Positions 1 to 11,449 of a stretch of DNA of 64,000 nt are shown here, one piece after another. This DNA comes from Nemania diffusa (lineage: Eukaryota; Ascomycota; Sordariomycetes; Xylariales; Xylariaceae), in contig JBBPUQ010000007.1 of NCBI GenBank assembly GCA_038501195.1, positions 1,155,501 to 1,219,500 on the forward strand, given 5' to 3'. Positions within the stretch are counted from its first letter, which is position 1. Each line of letters opens with the position of its first letter. The notes under the pieces are model-generated. The model was not told where the DNA came from. It searched no databases and worked only from the letters and a program-made list of their open reading frames with translations. The position numbers and the translations under genes were made by a program.

Positions 1-1421
1 GGGTGAATTTGCCATGGGCTACTACTACGAAATCGGTATCTCGGTCGACAAGGATATACGCGAGGCCCGCAAATGGTATGAGCTCGCGGCTGAGCATGGA
101 AATAAAGATGCAGAGGCACGCCTGGATGGCCTTTCGCATGCCAAGGCACTCTCTAAAGAAGACCACGAGACTTCCACATTGACGAGAATTAAATCTAAAC
201 ACGGCTCGCAACGGGGACAAAGACCAGACCGATTTAAGCAAATGAACAGCGCTATGCCTACCGTATCGGAAGCCCAACCATCACCCAGGGTATCGCCCCA
301 ACCATCGCCCCGAGCGCAAAACTTTAATAATCATGCAGAATATTCCGACCCGTCTCAACCTGGCTCCACCATGAACAGTGGCAGACAACCCGCTTTCGGC
401 GTAAATCTTGCTGACTGGGCACAACCAGCGGCGCCATACCCCGAAGACGACAGGCCGGCACCTCTCAACCTCGTCAGGCCGGCTACTGTCACGCCATACC
501 CAGAAGACGACATGGCAGGGTATAAACCACCACGAACCCCTCATTACAACCCAGGCATTAGACCATCGAACGGGCCCAGCGCTGATCGCCCAGGAAGCGC
601 ATTCGGAATACGCACACAATCGCCAGCTGGACCGGGTGGACCAGGCGGTATGCGAGCCCAAGGTAACCAGCTTCCCATTCCACCTGCAGGTATGGATCCG
701 AACTATGCTCGTCCTGTCTCAGCCGGATGGCAACCTCAGATTTCCAGCGGCTACAGACAGCCAAGCCCAGGTCCTCGTCAACAAGACCTTCGGCCGCCAG
801 GAGCCGACTACAATCAGCGGCCGCCCTCCTCCCATTACGATCGGCCTGTCGGAGGCCTTCCAACTCAGCCTGGACCGAACCGGTTAACGAAGATGGCGCC
901 AGCAGGTGGCGCTGGCCGAGGAGGACCTTTACCGCAGTCTGGCTATGGAAGAAGAGAATCCTCTCTCCCCCCGCAACATGCACCTGGTCCGCGCATGTCA
1001 GCCGCGGGTCCGCCAGCCGGTTCTCCTGCTATGAGCGGAGGACTAGGGTCTCGCGTCAGCTCACTCCCGCCTGGTGGTTTGCCGCAAGGCGGCCCGAGGC
1101 CAGGAAGTGGCGGTCGACCTGGACCTGGCCCCGGCATGCCCCTAAAAGATCGACCGGCTGCACTAGACCAGAGTGGTCGTTCGAGTGCACCACCACCTGC
1201 TCAGGGCGGGCCAAGTCCCGCGCCAAGCACACCGACCTCTACCACCTCAGCCCCAGCCAAACCTGTCAAGACAGGACCGGCTACTTTTGAACAGATGGGT
1301 ATCCCTCAGGGCAAGCAAGATGACGACTGCGTAAGCTCTCTCCCTCCCTTCATTCCCTCTTCTCCGTGTATACAGCCAAGGTTGTTTGTTACTAACTTTG
1401 CATTTGCAGGTCGTCATGTAA
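1..1421 (+). CDS. Skt5/Chs4-like chitin synthase activator, 3' part (Sel1 repeat protein with CaaX box)
   Basis: 5'-truncated by the window edge; the frame is open from base 2. The first ~60 residues hold the last Sel1-type repeat (ARKWYELAAEHGNKDAEARL), followed by ~380 residues of Pro/Gly/Ser-rich low complexity. I place an intron at 1331-1409: GTAAGC donor, perfect TACTAAC branch site at 1390-1396, TTTGCAG acceptor. The last exon is only 12 nt (1410-1421) and turns the end into DDDC-VVM-stop, a CaaX prenylation box. Known of the family: yeast Skt5/Chs4 activates chitin synthase III at the plasma membrane and is farnesylated at a C-terminal CaaX box. Sel1 repeat + disordered tail + CaaX therefore points to the Skt5 family rather than a generic Sel1 protein. 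Without splicing the frame would run on to 1573 with a hydrophobic tail. Confidence 0.85.
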
Positions 1422-2778
1422 ATTATGATAAAACGATTAGATTGGTGTTGGCAAGGGCATGGACATTGGCATTGGCATTTGCGAAGAGTTGGTGGCTATA
1501 TGTTGGAACTAATCCCTTTCTTTTCACGATACCACTCTTCCTATTTCTTTCTTGCTCTTTCTCGTCCCTTTAGATTGCGAAAAGCAGAGAGACGAAAAGC
1601 CTGGCATAGACATAGGCACACATACGTGCACAAATGGTTGGAATAAATACCTGAATGTTTGAGTCTCAGCATATTGCATGTGATGGAGTTTATTGATAGG
1701 GCTGAAGGAACTGAAAGATTCACAGAAGTGATCTACGCATACTACCAGAACCTTAATAAAAATGGCTAGAAATTAAATTACTAGATAAGAAATGATGGAG
1801 TAAGGGCGTCGATAAGTAACTTTGCTTGCCCTTAGAGTGTAATTAGACGTGGAGGAAAGGGAAATATAAATGTTCTCATCCAAAGAACTACCAGGCTGGA
1901 TTTATTCTGCTCCTGCGGATAGATCCCTACGAAAAGGAGAGATTACATGAAACTTCTGCGTAGAATAAATAAATATAGTATGCTAATAGACGCTTAGCCT
2001 GGAGCTAATCATCATAAAGGGTCCGATGATTTGCAGCTGTTTAGGAACTGTAAGGCTACAGGTTGGTAGATAGCTTAAATTTAGGTGAGCAATAGTATGA
2101 AGCAGTCACACGCCCCCCTTTTCTATATTAGTTATCTATTAGCTTCACCTATGTTGGTACCGCGCATAATAGTTTTAGTCTTCAAAACTCCAGACATATC
2201 TAGGGATTCTTGTTATAACATACGCTATATTTCAATTAGAGAGTTGTTTTAATACGGGTGGTAGTGGCGGTCAGCAGAGAATTATAAATGTTCGTGTAAA
2301 ACGACCGTCGACTCAAGAACTGACACTGGCAGCACACTTTTCTTTCTTCTCCAAGTATAACATTATCGCTTTTGATTGCATCCTACTAAGGGCATCGATG
2401 AGAGTGAAAATAAGGAAATGAAAAGCATTGGGCTTGCTTGGAACCTAACACTTTGTGTATACGGAATTCAACAGACTCTCTTCCCCTGCCCTAATCACGA
2501 TATAGTATCTAGCTACGTGGAGTGAATATCTATTTTTCTCCTAAAAGAATTAGCACCATAGCTAAGAAATGACCTCGGATATCACTTGAAGCTTTTTTTC
2601 TTCTACTGCAGCAATTGTAACCATCGTATGGACTCTATCTCTAACTTATATTCATATCGTCAAAAGCAAGTAAACAAAGCAATATCGCTAGTAAATGCTA
2701 TATGCATACCCATTACGCCACACATCATGCTTATTCGATCAACCTCAACGCCTCACTTCTCATTTAAAAGGTAATAGG
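1422..2778. other. Intergenic, convergent 3' ends, no gene seen
   Basis: About 1.36 kb between the 3' ends of the Skt5-like gene and RAD54, which converge. It is moderately AT-rich and full of stops in all frames. I see no conserved coding segment, tRNA or repeat. Confidence 0.6.
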
Positions 2779-5267
2779 CTAATGAGAAATATACTGGAAG
2801 ACGGCCGAGACTTCTTTCTCGGTAGATTCTTGTCGCAGCAAGAGGTCTTGAATAGATGCGAGTCCCTCATTCCCAAAATGATTCCAGGTGCTGGTATCAC
2901 CGTACAGCATAGCAGGCGCTTTGATGAATTGGCGAGCCGCATTGGGCTTACAACGCTTACACTTGAAGGTGTCGTGCGTGTCTGAGCAAGTATTAGGGCG
3001 GTACTGGAAAAGTTCCCGCAAGCTGTCAAGTGAGAAATGACGTTCGACGTCTTCTGCCGAGTCGACGACGCAACTTGATAGCGACTGCTTGTGGGATTGT
3101 CGTTGAAAAATTTTCTCCTCGATTGTGCCCGTTGCAATGAACCTGTATACAAAGCAGTCTTTCTTCTGCCCGTCGCGCCACACACGGGCGAGTGCCTGCT
3201 GATCGGCAGCTGGGTTCCAATCTGGATCAAACAGCACCAGTCGATTTGCGCCGATCAGATTGAGACCGCAACCGCCAGCCTTACTCGATAGTAGAAAAAC
3301 AAATTCGCTACCCTCAGGGTCGTTAAATTTGTCGACAAGTTTCTGCCGCTTAGCCACGGCCATTGTACCGTCAAGCCGGAATGAGCCATACCCGCGGTGT
3401 CGACAGAGTTTCTCGAACAGGTCCAGGGTTTGCGTGTAATTGCTGATTAATACAATTTTGTCGTTCGTATCTTGTCGAATGCGCGCAAGCATACGATCAA
3501 GCACTTGCATCTTTCCCGAATACCAGGGCTTCACATCACGGTCGCGACCCCGGGCGTCTTTTGGTACGTAACCCTCAGGCCAGTGCTGTTCACTGCCAGG
3601 GAGATCGTCGGCAAGATTGAGAAGATCTGGGTGATTGCATAGTTTCTTCAGTAAGCCAATGGCCTTGAGGGGCTGGCTTCCCTTGCCACGTAGCAAAGCT
3701 TGAATATCTGGACTCTTGATAAAGTAATTGTATAGGTCCAATTGAAAGTCGGCCAGGTTACAGAACACAACATGTTCGTACTTGACAGGGAGGTATTTAG
3801 AGAGAATATCGTTAGTTCGTCGAATGATGAATTTGTTGACGATACCAAGAAGCTCCACAAGGCACTCATCTCCTCTCTGACGTTCCTTTTCTGTGGCATC
3901 GGCATCCCGTCCACGGAGAATTGGTATCTCGTATCGCTTTCGAAACTCCAACCGGGAGCCAAGAAGACCCGGGTTTGCGAAGCTGATGAGTGCAAAGTAT
4001 TCTGATAAATCATTCTGAATGGGTGTGCCAGAAAGAATGACGCGCCTGCTGACATTCAAACTGTTGAGTGCGGTGAACGTTTGACTGTCTCCATTCTTCA
4101 AGCGATGACCCTCATCACAGAGCATGAGCCCAATTTTGGTGTTCTTCAATTCTTCCACGTTTAGACGTAAAGTCTCGTAAGAGACGATGATGACGGGGCG
4201 CGTCACAGCGCGACCCGTTGAGATAGCCCATTGCCGGAGCTGTCGGGTCAGCTCCTCCTTCGTCGCTCTCCCGTCAATAGCGAAAGGCGTGACGGCGTCT
4301 GCGCCCAACCACTTGACTAGCTCGTTAGCCCAATTGCGAACCAAGCTGGAAGGGCAAGCGACAATGGCTTTCTGGATGGTGGTCTTGCCGGCATTGGGCG
4401 ACTGTTTCAGCAAGGTCCAGAGAAGTGTGATGCATTGCAGGGTCTTTCCAAGACCCATTTCGTCGGCCATGATGCAGCCGTTGGCTTTATCATCTATCAT
4501 CCCTGTCACGCATCTGTACATGAATTTGACACCCTCGATCTGGTGAGGTCGCAAAACTTTAGCTAGTCTTGGGTCGATAACAACCGGAACCCTGGGATGC
4601 TCTCCTTCGACCTTCTTTCTAATACCTAAAATCTCAGCCAGACTCTTGTGGACGAGAGGCGCATCTAGCTTCGCCTTGGACTCCTCTTCTATCTTGTCCT
4701 CGGCTGGCGTTGCAACTTCCTTCGGTTTGTCGTCTATAGTTGGATCATGAAGCACAATGGCAAACTCTCCGCTAGGATCGTGCAATGGCTTCGCGACAAA
4801 GGCAGCTCCTTGACGCAGGCCGAGAGTAGGCGGAGGGCGATTGGGGTTGTAGCCGCCCACATTCTTGTTGATCAATGGCACAGCGAAGGCCTTTCTAAAC
4901 ACCTGTTCTTTCTCTTTCGCTTGGAAGACTGGGAACCGGTTGACATCTCTATTGGCGAGGGCCAAGCGGTCGGCATTAGTGTAGGGCTTGTCGGACGAGA
5001 AGTCGTCGCCGTCGGCACCCTTATAGTCGACCTTTCTGCGCTTCCGAGCAGGGCGGTCGGTTGCTGGTGTCCTCGTGGCCGAGCCTGGACATTTGAATGG
5101 CTTATACAATTGGTCGACAGACTTCTGAGATATGAGACGCTTGCCAGGTGTTGTATTTGGCCTGGGTTTGGGCAACGGTGTCGCCGGAGTCGCCCTAGAA
5201 TGGATTGTAAGATTAGTCCAAGTAAATTATCGGTATGAGGTCTCATTCGGGTCATTGTTGCATACAT
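2779..5267 (-). CDS. RAD54: DNA repair and recombination ATPase RAD54 (Swi2/Snf2 family)
   Basis: Predicted 805 aa, complement(join(2779..5194,5266..5267)). The N-terminus has a basic NLS-like run (RPARKRRKVDY). The Snf2 core has Walker A DEMGLGKT (about residues 245-252), Walker B DEGH (361-364), motif III SGTPIQND (about 389) and C-terminal helicase motifs GLNLIGANRLVLFDPDWNP and DGQKK. The C-terminal Cys-rich segment and the end in FQYISH fit fungal RAD54. Family role: dsDNA translocase acting with Rad51 in homologous recombination in the nucleus. Start: the main exon is open back to the acceptor TTCTAG at 5195-5200 but has no suitable ATG. A 71-nt intron (5195-5265, GTATGC donor, CTAAT branch) joins AT (5267-5266) to G (5194), so the ATG is created by splicing and gives MATPATPLPKP. 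The start is less certain than the body. Confidence 0.93.
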
Positions 5268-6315
5268 TAGTTGGAACTGCGGGTCGGATTGTCGTTGGAA
5301 GAAGTCGAGTAGTGTACCATCAAAAGGCAAATGAAAAAAGATACAGGAAAAGACGAGGTTCACCAGGACAGCGCAGGCTTATCGGCCACGACAATGTAGG
5401 CAGCTTGCTTGCTAAGCAGAAAGAGCGATGCGTAGTTGGCGGCGCAGTACTAGGTAGCTCTACATAGGTACCTTCCCATTAATGATTGTTGACTCCGGGC
5501 AAGCGCGTTGACGCGACTTGGTGACGATGGGGTAAGTAGGCATAGTGGCGGGGATTTGACACCAGGTCACATGACTAAACTTGTCTGCAGGGCACAGTGC
5601 CATTCTGTCTGTCATTGGGCTTGCAATCGCGGATTCTTTTTTTCTTTTTTCTAGCTATTTAACTCCAACCATAAAACATTCCATTACGCAGCTACCCAGA
5701 GAGAGAGAGAGAGAGAACAACGAGTCAATTGTTTCTTCTACAGCATTCGACTAAGCTGCGTATTCTTACGACCGTCAAGATGACAGGCACTAACAGGCCT
5801 CGCAGCTAACAAGAGCTTATCAGCTCCACTAAGCCGGGCGTCGGACCCACGACTAGATGGTCGTCTTACCGTTGTTGGTCCCAACTAGCAAATGAGGGGT
5901 TGCACATGCTAAGCCGAGCTGCTGGTCCTTGGGATCATAGTGTGTGTAGTGGTAAGTATGAGGTCTTGAGGAGTCGAATTTAGGTTGGGTAACTCGAAGG
6001 CCCCTCTTGTTTGTCATCTACTCGATATGTACCTATACACCTTATGTTCCCCATCTACATGATCACAAGGCAGCTTAACCATACCCTTGTTTCAAACACG
6101 CTACTGTTATTCTCTCCTCTCTCACTTGTGACCTTGTGACTGTGGCTTGGAATTCCTTCCCTGAAGTTACTCACGTCGATGATGTCGATGAGCGTTCGAA
6201 TTTCTGGAACTCATCACCTCTACTGATATCATATCGAACTACATGGCCGACCATTAACAAGAAACGAGAATTTACAACCCCATTCAGCTTCTAGGCTGCC
6301 GTCGTCGTCATCACT
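5268..6315. promoter_or_regulatory. Divergent promoter region between RAD54 and the mitochondrial carrier gene
   Basis: About 1.05 kb shared upstream region. It contains a T/C-rich run near 5635-5652 and a (GA)n run at about 5700-5716, both common in fungal promoters. A 9-codon ATG reading frame begins at about 5779 and could be an upstream ORF of the carrier transcript. No longer coding segment is seen. Confidence 0.45.
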
Positions 6316-7519
6316 ATGTCCGAGAATTTCTGGGCAGGCTACATCAGCGGTGTTGCTGGTATCATACTTGGCAATCCATGGGACCTGGTCAAAGTTCGTC
6401 TTCAAGCACAATCCCTACTGGCCGAGCCTACCCTATCAAGACAACAAACGTTAACCTTATTAACACATCCAACCAAAATCTCGGGGACTTCATTATCGCC
6501 ATCGTCCGTAAGTAAATATTTCCGAGCGAGATCTTTCGTAACCGGAATCGCGGCCCCTATTATAAGCTACGGCGGTCTCAATGCCGTCCTTTTCGTAGCA
6601 TATCATGAGACCGAGAATGCCTTAAACCGCGCTCTCCTAACCTCCGCCTCCCCTCGCGCCATCATCCCAATCTCAAATGGCGGCGGCGGTAGCACGGTAG
6701 GCTCTAATCTCTGGACAACCTGGCTCGCAGGTGCAGTGGGCGGCCTTGCGATTTGGCTCATCAGCGCGCCGACGGAACTGATAAAATGCAGGGCCCAGCT
6801 CGCCTCCAACCAAGCACATCCACCGCCATCTTCATCAACAACAACAACGCCCTCATCGAGCTACCGCATAGCTCAGACCATTCTCCGCGACGGAGGCATC
6901 CGCGGTCTCTACCATGGGGGCGTGGTCACCGCGCTGCGGGATAGCATCGGCTACGGGTTTTACTTCTGGTCCTACGAGCTCGGCAAGCGTATCATGACCT
7001 CATTTCTCGCCCAACAACCAGGTTCCGCCTGGCCGTCTGTAAATGCGAACGGCGTAGACGGCAACGGCAGCGGCGGCGGCGCAAGCCCAACTGGATTCTT
7101 TACGCAGGAGACAGCTAAGGTGTTATTGTGCGGCGGCGTAGCAGGTGTCGTGTCGTGGGCGAGTATCTACCCGTTGGACGTCATAAAGACACGCGTCCAA
7201 GGCCAGGCCTACCCAACTGCTGCTCTTAACCCAGCTGCGACGCCACTACTGGGCACTAATATACCTAGACGAAAGGGGGCTATGCAGACTACTAAGGAGG
7301 CATACAGAGAGGGGGGAGTCCGGGTGTTCTTTCGTGGCCTGGTAATTATTACTAAAAGTCCCATTGTGTCAAGTTTAGTTTTAATAAGTTTATTTACAGC
7401 CTATTTGCAGCCTAAGGGCCTTCTACGTCAACGCCGTGCAATGGATCGTCTACGAACAGGTCATGCTTTACTTCGGCCAGCCAAACCGTGATAAACAAAA
7501 CGCATCGAATTATTCATAA
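6316..7519 (+). CDS. Mitochondrial carrier family (SLC25) transporter
   Basis: 381 aa, join(6316..7341,7400..7519). The three carrier repeats carry the Px[DE]xx[KR] signature: PWDLVK (residues 21-26), PTELIK (152-157) and PLDVIK (286-291). Six membrane helices are expected in the mitochondrial inner membrane. The unspliced frame loses the sixth helix. A 58-nt intron (7342-7399, GTAATT...TTTACAG, phase 0) restores a normal end, PICSLRAFYVNAVQW, and a stop at 7517-7519. Repeat 2 (PTELIKCRAQ) resembles the ornithine/carnitine-type branch, but I cannot assign a substrate. The loops between repeats are long and low in complexity (Ser/Thr, and Asn/Gly around residues 240-255). The gene converges on its downstream neighbour with only 90 bp between the stops. 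Confidence 0.88.
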
Positions 7520-7609
7520 TCAGCCCTCTACGAGGCTAATATGGAATATGGACCTAGATGTAAGAAGATGCAAAAGACATCATTTCTTGCCTGGGATCAA
7601 GGTCCTCCT

Positions 7610-9172
7610 TTAGAGGCGATTATTTAGCCTTCCTCGTAGATTAGCTAGACTCTCCTTTAGCCAATCTGTCTCCTTGGTCCACTCGTCCCAAAACTCCTGG
7701 GGCTTTTGCGCGATGGGGCATGTCTCCATATGCATGTTCATCTCTGCGACCTGCTGCTGAGACGCCTGTGCATTAATTAGTGAAAGTAACGCTGGTTGGG
7801 TGATAACACCTGGTAGAATCGTAGGAGGGTAGAGTAGGGTAGAGAGAAATTAAAGATTAAAGAATCGTGACTTTCTTACCTGCAACTCAGACTCAACGTT
7901 GATAAGTGTAGACGCCTTTAGTTTTGCTGCTGCGAGGTCTGCGGCCTGTTTCCGTATCTCCTCTGTGTCTGTTATTTCTTTGGCCTCTAGCACATAAATA
8001 CGGCGCCGTAATTCTGCTCGTTCATAGTTATACACGTCCATTGTTTTCTGCAGAAGGTCTCTGTCGTGTTCGGCAGCCTCTTGGTCCTTTTTGATGGTGT
8101 CAAGGTTTTGCTGAAGAGACTCTCTTTGCTTCTCTGCGCTTTGATTAGCTTCGTCCAAGGCAATTTTCGCGGCCATGAGGCTGGCCCTGAGGGTTGAAAG
8201 TAGTTCACACTCTTTCTTAGCCTCTACTAGCTCCCTGGAAAGAATATTGCATTCATCCCGCGACGAAGCTAGGTCCTTGATAGTTTTTTGTAATTGTTTG
8301 CCTGACTCGATGCTCTCTTCGCGCGCCTTTCTCAGGTAAGTTCTAGCCAGAGAAGCCTCACTCTCACAGTTTTTCAATGCTTTCGTTGTCTCGGCAAGTT
8401 TATTCTCTTGCTCTTGTCCAAACTGACTTTGGGCTGCCAATTCTCCTTCAAGGGTCTCTCGCGTCTCTCTCTCTTTAGAATTCTGCAACCGAACACATTC
8501 CAGCTCGTCCTCTAAAGCCTTCTTATCCTTCACTTGATTTTCCAGCTGTTGGATAGTTTTCAGCAGTTGTGATCTTTCCATATCCAACTCCTTTACTTCT
8601 TCTTGGGTATTAGAGAGATCAGATCGAATATTTTCAAAAACGCCTAGCTCCTTTCTTAGTTTGTCAATCTCTGAGCTTGACTCCTTGGAATTGGTTTTGA
8701 ACATCTGATTCTCTTCTCTGATGGATGATAATGCAGTCTCCAGCTCTAAGACTCTAGCCATCAAACTTGGTTTGCTTTCATGGAACTGTGCGTTGTCCTC
8801 GTTGATTGACGATAAGATTACGTCAAAATCCCGTGGTAGTACAAGCGAAGCGTTCGCGTCGTCAGCAATAGAAATCGATTTCCTTCTCCTTTTAGGAAAG
8901 GGAAGTGAAGAGCTGGATCTAGGCTTTTGTCTCTTCTGGGTCCCTTTTCGCCCTTTCCGCACTATACTACTGAGGGCTTCGTCGTCGTCGTCATCGTCAA
9001 TAACAATTGGATCAATACTGGTAGCTGTGGCTAAGTGTGTGCTGGACTTTGTGGAAGGTGGCGTGGAGGAGGGCGGCTTCTCGTTCTACGGGGATTAGAA
9101 ACACGAAGCAAAAGATTACACTATCTAGGTAATTGTACGTACCCCAGTTTGAATTAGTGTATCTTGAGCCAT
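7610..9172 (-). CDS. Coiled-coil protein with SUMO-interaction-like motif and NLS, function unknown
   Basis: 463 aa from three exons, complement(join(7610..7765,7880..9085,9143..9172)). Exon 1 encodes MAQDTLIQTG. The first intron is 57 nt (GTACGT, CTAAT branch, CGTAG). The second is 114 nt (GTAAGA...CACAG); an earlier acceptor would hit a stop, whereas the chosen one continues the heptads. Residues 37-46 read IVI followed by six Asp and a Glu, a textbook SUMO-interacting motif. Basic NLS-like stretches follow (RKGRKGTQKRQK, then PKRRRKS at about 74-80). From about residue 100 to the end the protein is almost pure coiled coil rich in Glu, Lys, Leu and Gln. I do not recognise a family; nuclear scaffold or structural protein is an inference. 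Confidence 0.8.
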
Positions 9173-11449
9173 TGTGTTGCTGAGACGAGTCTCGGTGGCA
9201 TCAGTAAAAATAAATGACAACATGGACGGTAGAGAAGACTATTGGGCATCGGTGCACGGTGGAAGGTATGTTAGAGTAGGAAGACGTTTTTTGCATTTAG
9301 CAGGCGGGCTTCGAGTCGAAAATTAGTAAAGAGGAACTTGTCGGATTTGAGCTAGCTAGTAGATGCTCAATGTTAGATTATAAAGATTGGCAAACTGACT
9401 ATAGTTCAAATTGATGCCTAAGAAGAATCATATCCCTTGGCCAACTTAGCAAGGAGCAGCAAATGGTGGGTAAAGAGGTAGTTCGACGTAATGGTGGTAA
9501 AAGGGTAGGTAGGTACCTAGGTAGCAAGACGGAGAGGAACTCTATACCTAGAGTAAGGTACTTACTTTGGATCAATATTGGTTCGTTCGTAGTACAAAGG
9601 TGCAGGAAGTCTCAGCTTGACGAACGTTTACCTGAATTTTCTACCTCCTAAGTCTGGCTAGGAAAGCACGAATCAATATGGAGTGGTGTGGGAGCAGGTA
9701 CGGTACGTTGGTACTGTACGTTACGTTCATATGTAAGTAGGCTATAGTAGAGACCCTCGAGGAATAAATTAGGCGCTTACTTACCTGTTAGTAGGAAAGG
9801 AGTAGATCTTTTTCCAGAACCAAAAGAATAAGTAGATTCATCACTAGGCCAAGTGCGGTTCTCTGCATACTCTGGCTCTTAAATTTGGGCGCGAGAGGAG
9901 CAAAAGAAAACAAGTATTGCGCGGCCGTTTGCTCAGTCTTTCGATGTCTTCAGTCTGTTCTGCAATGTCCAAACAACCTAAGACCGACCTGCTTTGACTC
10001 AGCCAGGCATTAGTGAGAAATAAAGGAGGCCTAGCTTCTGTCGAACAACTGACTAACGACAGATGTATTTACTTAGTTGTTAGGGGGGTTTTATCACCTT
10101 TAGAAAGGTAGGTAGTATATGGGGTTGCTATGCTGGGGTGAGCTGAAAGTAACATTGACTATAAATGTTAATATACTAATGCCTATCGAGGTACTTACGT
10201 GTAAGGACGAGCTATCCACCCATACTATTCCTAACATTCATTTCCAATCACTATAGCGATACATAGCGAAACAAATAATACAATTTAATTATTTGGGACT
10301 ACTCGATTGGAACCGGGAGACGGGAGACGGGAGACGGATGAGAGCCAAATGAGGAATACATTCACTATTATCACCCAAGCTACCTACACATATTATGTAG
10401 TTACTCGGGTACCTACCTACATAGGTATGTACGCTTTGGCAGAATCAGTTTTCATCAACTTGGGAGAAAGATTGGCGATATACTTCTTACCTAGGTGGGT
10501 AGACACCTGAGTTACTGTTTCATTTTTACCTTATGCATGTTGGCTGCTAGCATGAAACTTTAATACCTTACGCTATCCATGTACTAGTCTAGGCTCGGCG
10601 GCACTCATTCCAGTTGGTCAAATGGACACTGCACACAACCCTATATAGATCAGGCCTCCAATCGGAGCTCGCAACCCTGCCTTTCAGGGATACTCGAATG
10701 AAAAGTAAAAGTGAAAATAATTTGAAGGAGCAAGCTACAGGTTTTCTGGGTTAGCCGAATGTAACATATGAGCGGAAAACTAAGTAGAGAGGTATTAGAG
10801 TAGTTATCTTCAGTGAATTTAGAGAATACCTACCTACACATAAGTGAGCTCGAGTTGAACAGGTATTCATGTTGGAATGACATTCAACTTTAGGTTGGAA
10901 CTTGTTGTATTCAGTATTTGACATCTCATCGATAGCATGCATAAACTTCAAGGCTAATCTAATCTAATGTTGGATCGCTTTACAGAGTCAGTAAATTATT
11001 ATTTTTAACACCTAGGGTTTGATAAAAATATGAAGTTCTTTCATGTAACTAATTATAAAATGCTATAGACTTAAGTGTTGATCAATGTTTTAAAAGACCT
11101 TTTCTAGCTGCCTGGTGTACTTTAGGTACCTAGGTACAAATGTATGTACATAATGTATGTACCTAATTCTTGGCTATCCCTTATCGAGATAGAGATTATG
11201 GAAGAGGGTATATGCAAGTATCGGAGTATGTTTTGGAGGGGCAGTGACGTATGTATGTATGTACCTACCTAGGTATGTACCTACCTAGGTATGTACCTAC
11301 CTTACGCAGACGGCCGCCTTAGCCGCGTCTCAGAAGCTTACAAAGGTCACTCATCTCATCCTGCAAATCATCTAGATTCTAGATAGAGGGGGTTCTATTT
11401 TCAGGGATATTTGGTTGCCTCGCCAATCTGCCTGACCGCATTTGCCGCC
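9173..11449. promoter_or_regulatory. Long intergenic/promoter region with TACCTAGGTA palindromes
   Basis: About 2.3 kb between divergent genes. I see no convincing coding exon. It contains several copies of the palindrome TACCTAGGTA and its halves (9514-9523, 11128-11137, 11266-11275, 11282-11291), and a short triplication of GGGAGAC near 10315-10335. The Sro7 start at 11450 has an excellent Kozak context, GCCGCCATGG. Confidence 0.5.
11247..11302. repeat. Short tandem repeat, 16-bp unit, built on TACCTAGGTA
   Basis: A TATG microsatellite runs into about three copies of a 16-bp unit, TATGTACCTACCTAGG. It lies about 150 bp upstream of the Sro7/Lgl start codon, so it sits in the promoter or 5' leader of that gene. 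Confidence 0.75.

Noticed and set aside
281..1290. Long overlapping frames on both strands across the Skt5-like gene
   Set aside because: They are by-products of the GC- and Pro-rich low-complexity tail; only the frame starting at base 2 has Sel1 homology and the CaaX end.
2695..5467. Several + strand frames across RAD54 (for example 3091-3291, 4747-5238)
   Set aside because: Antisense shadows of RAD54 with no homology of their own.
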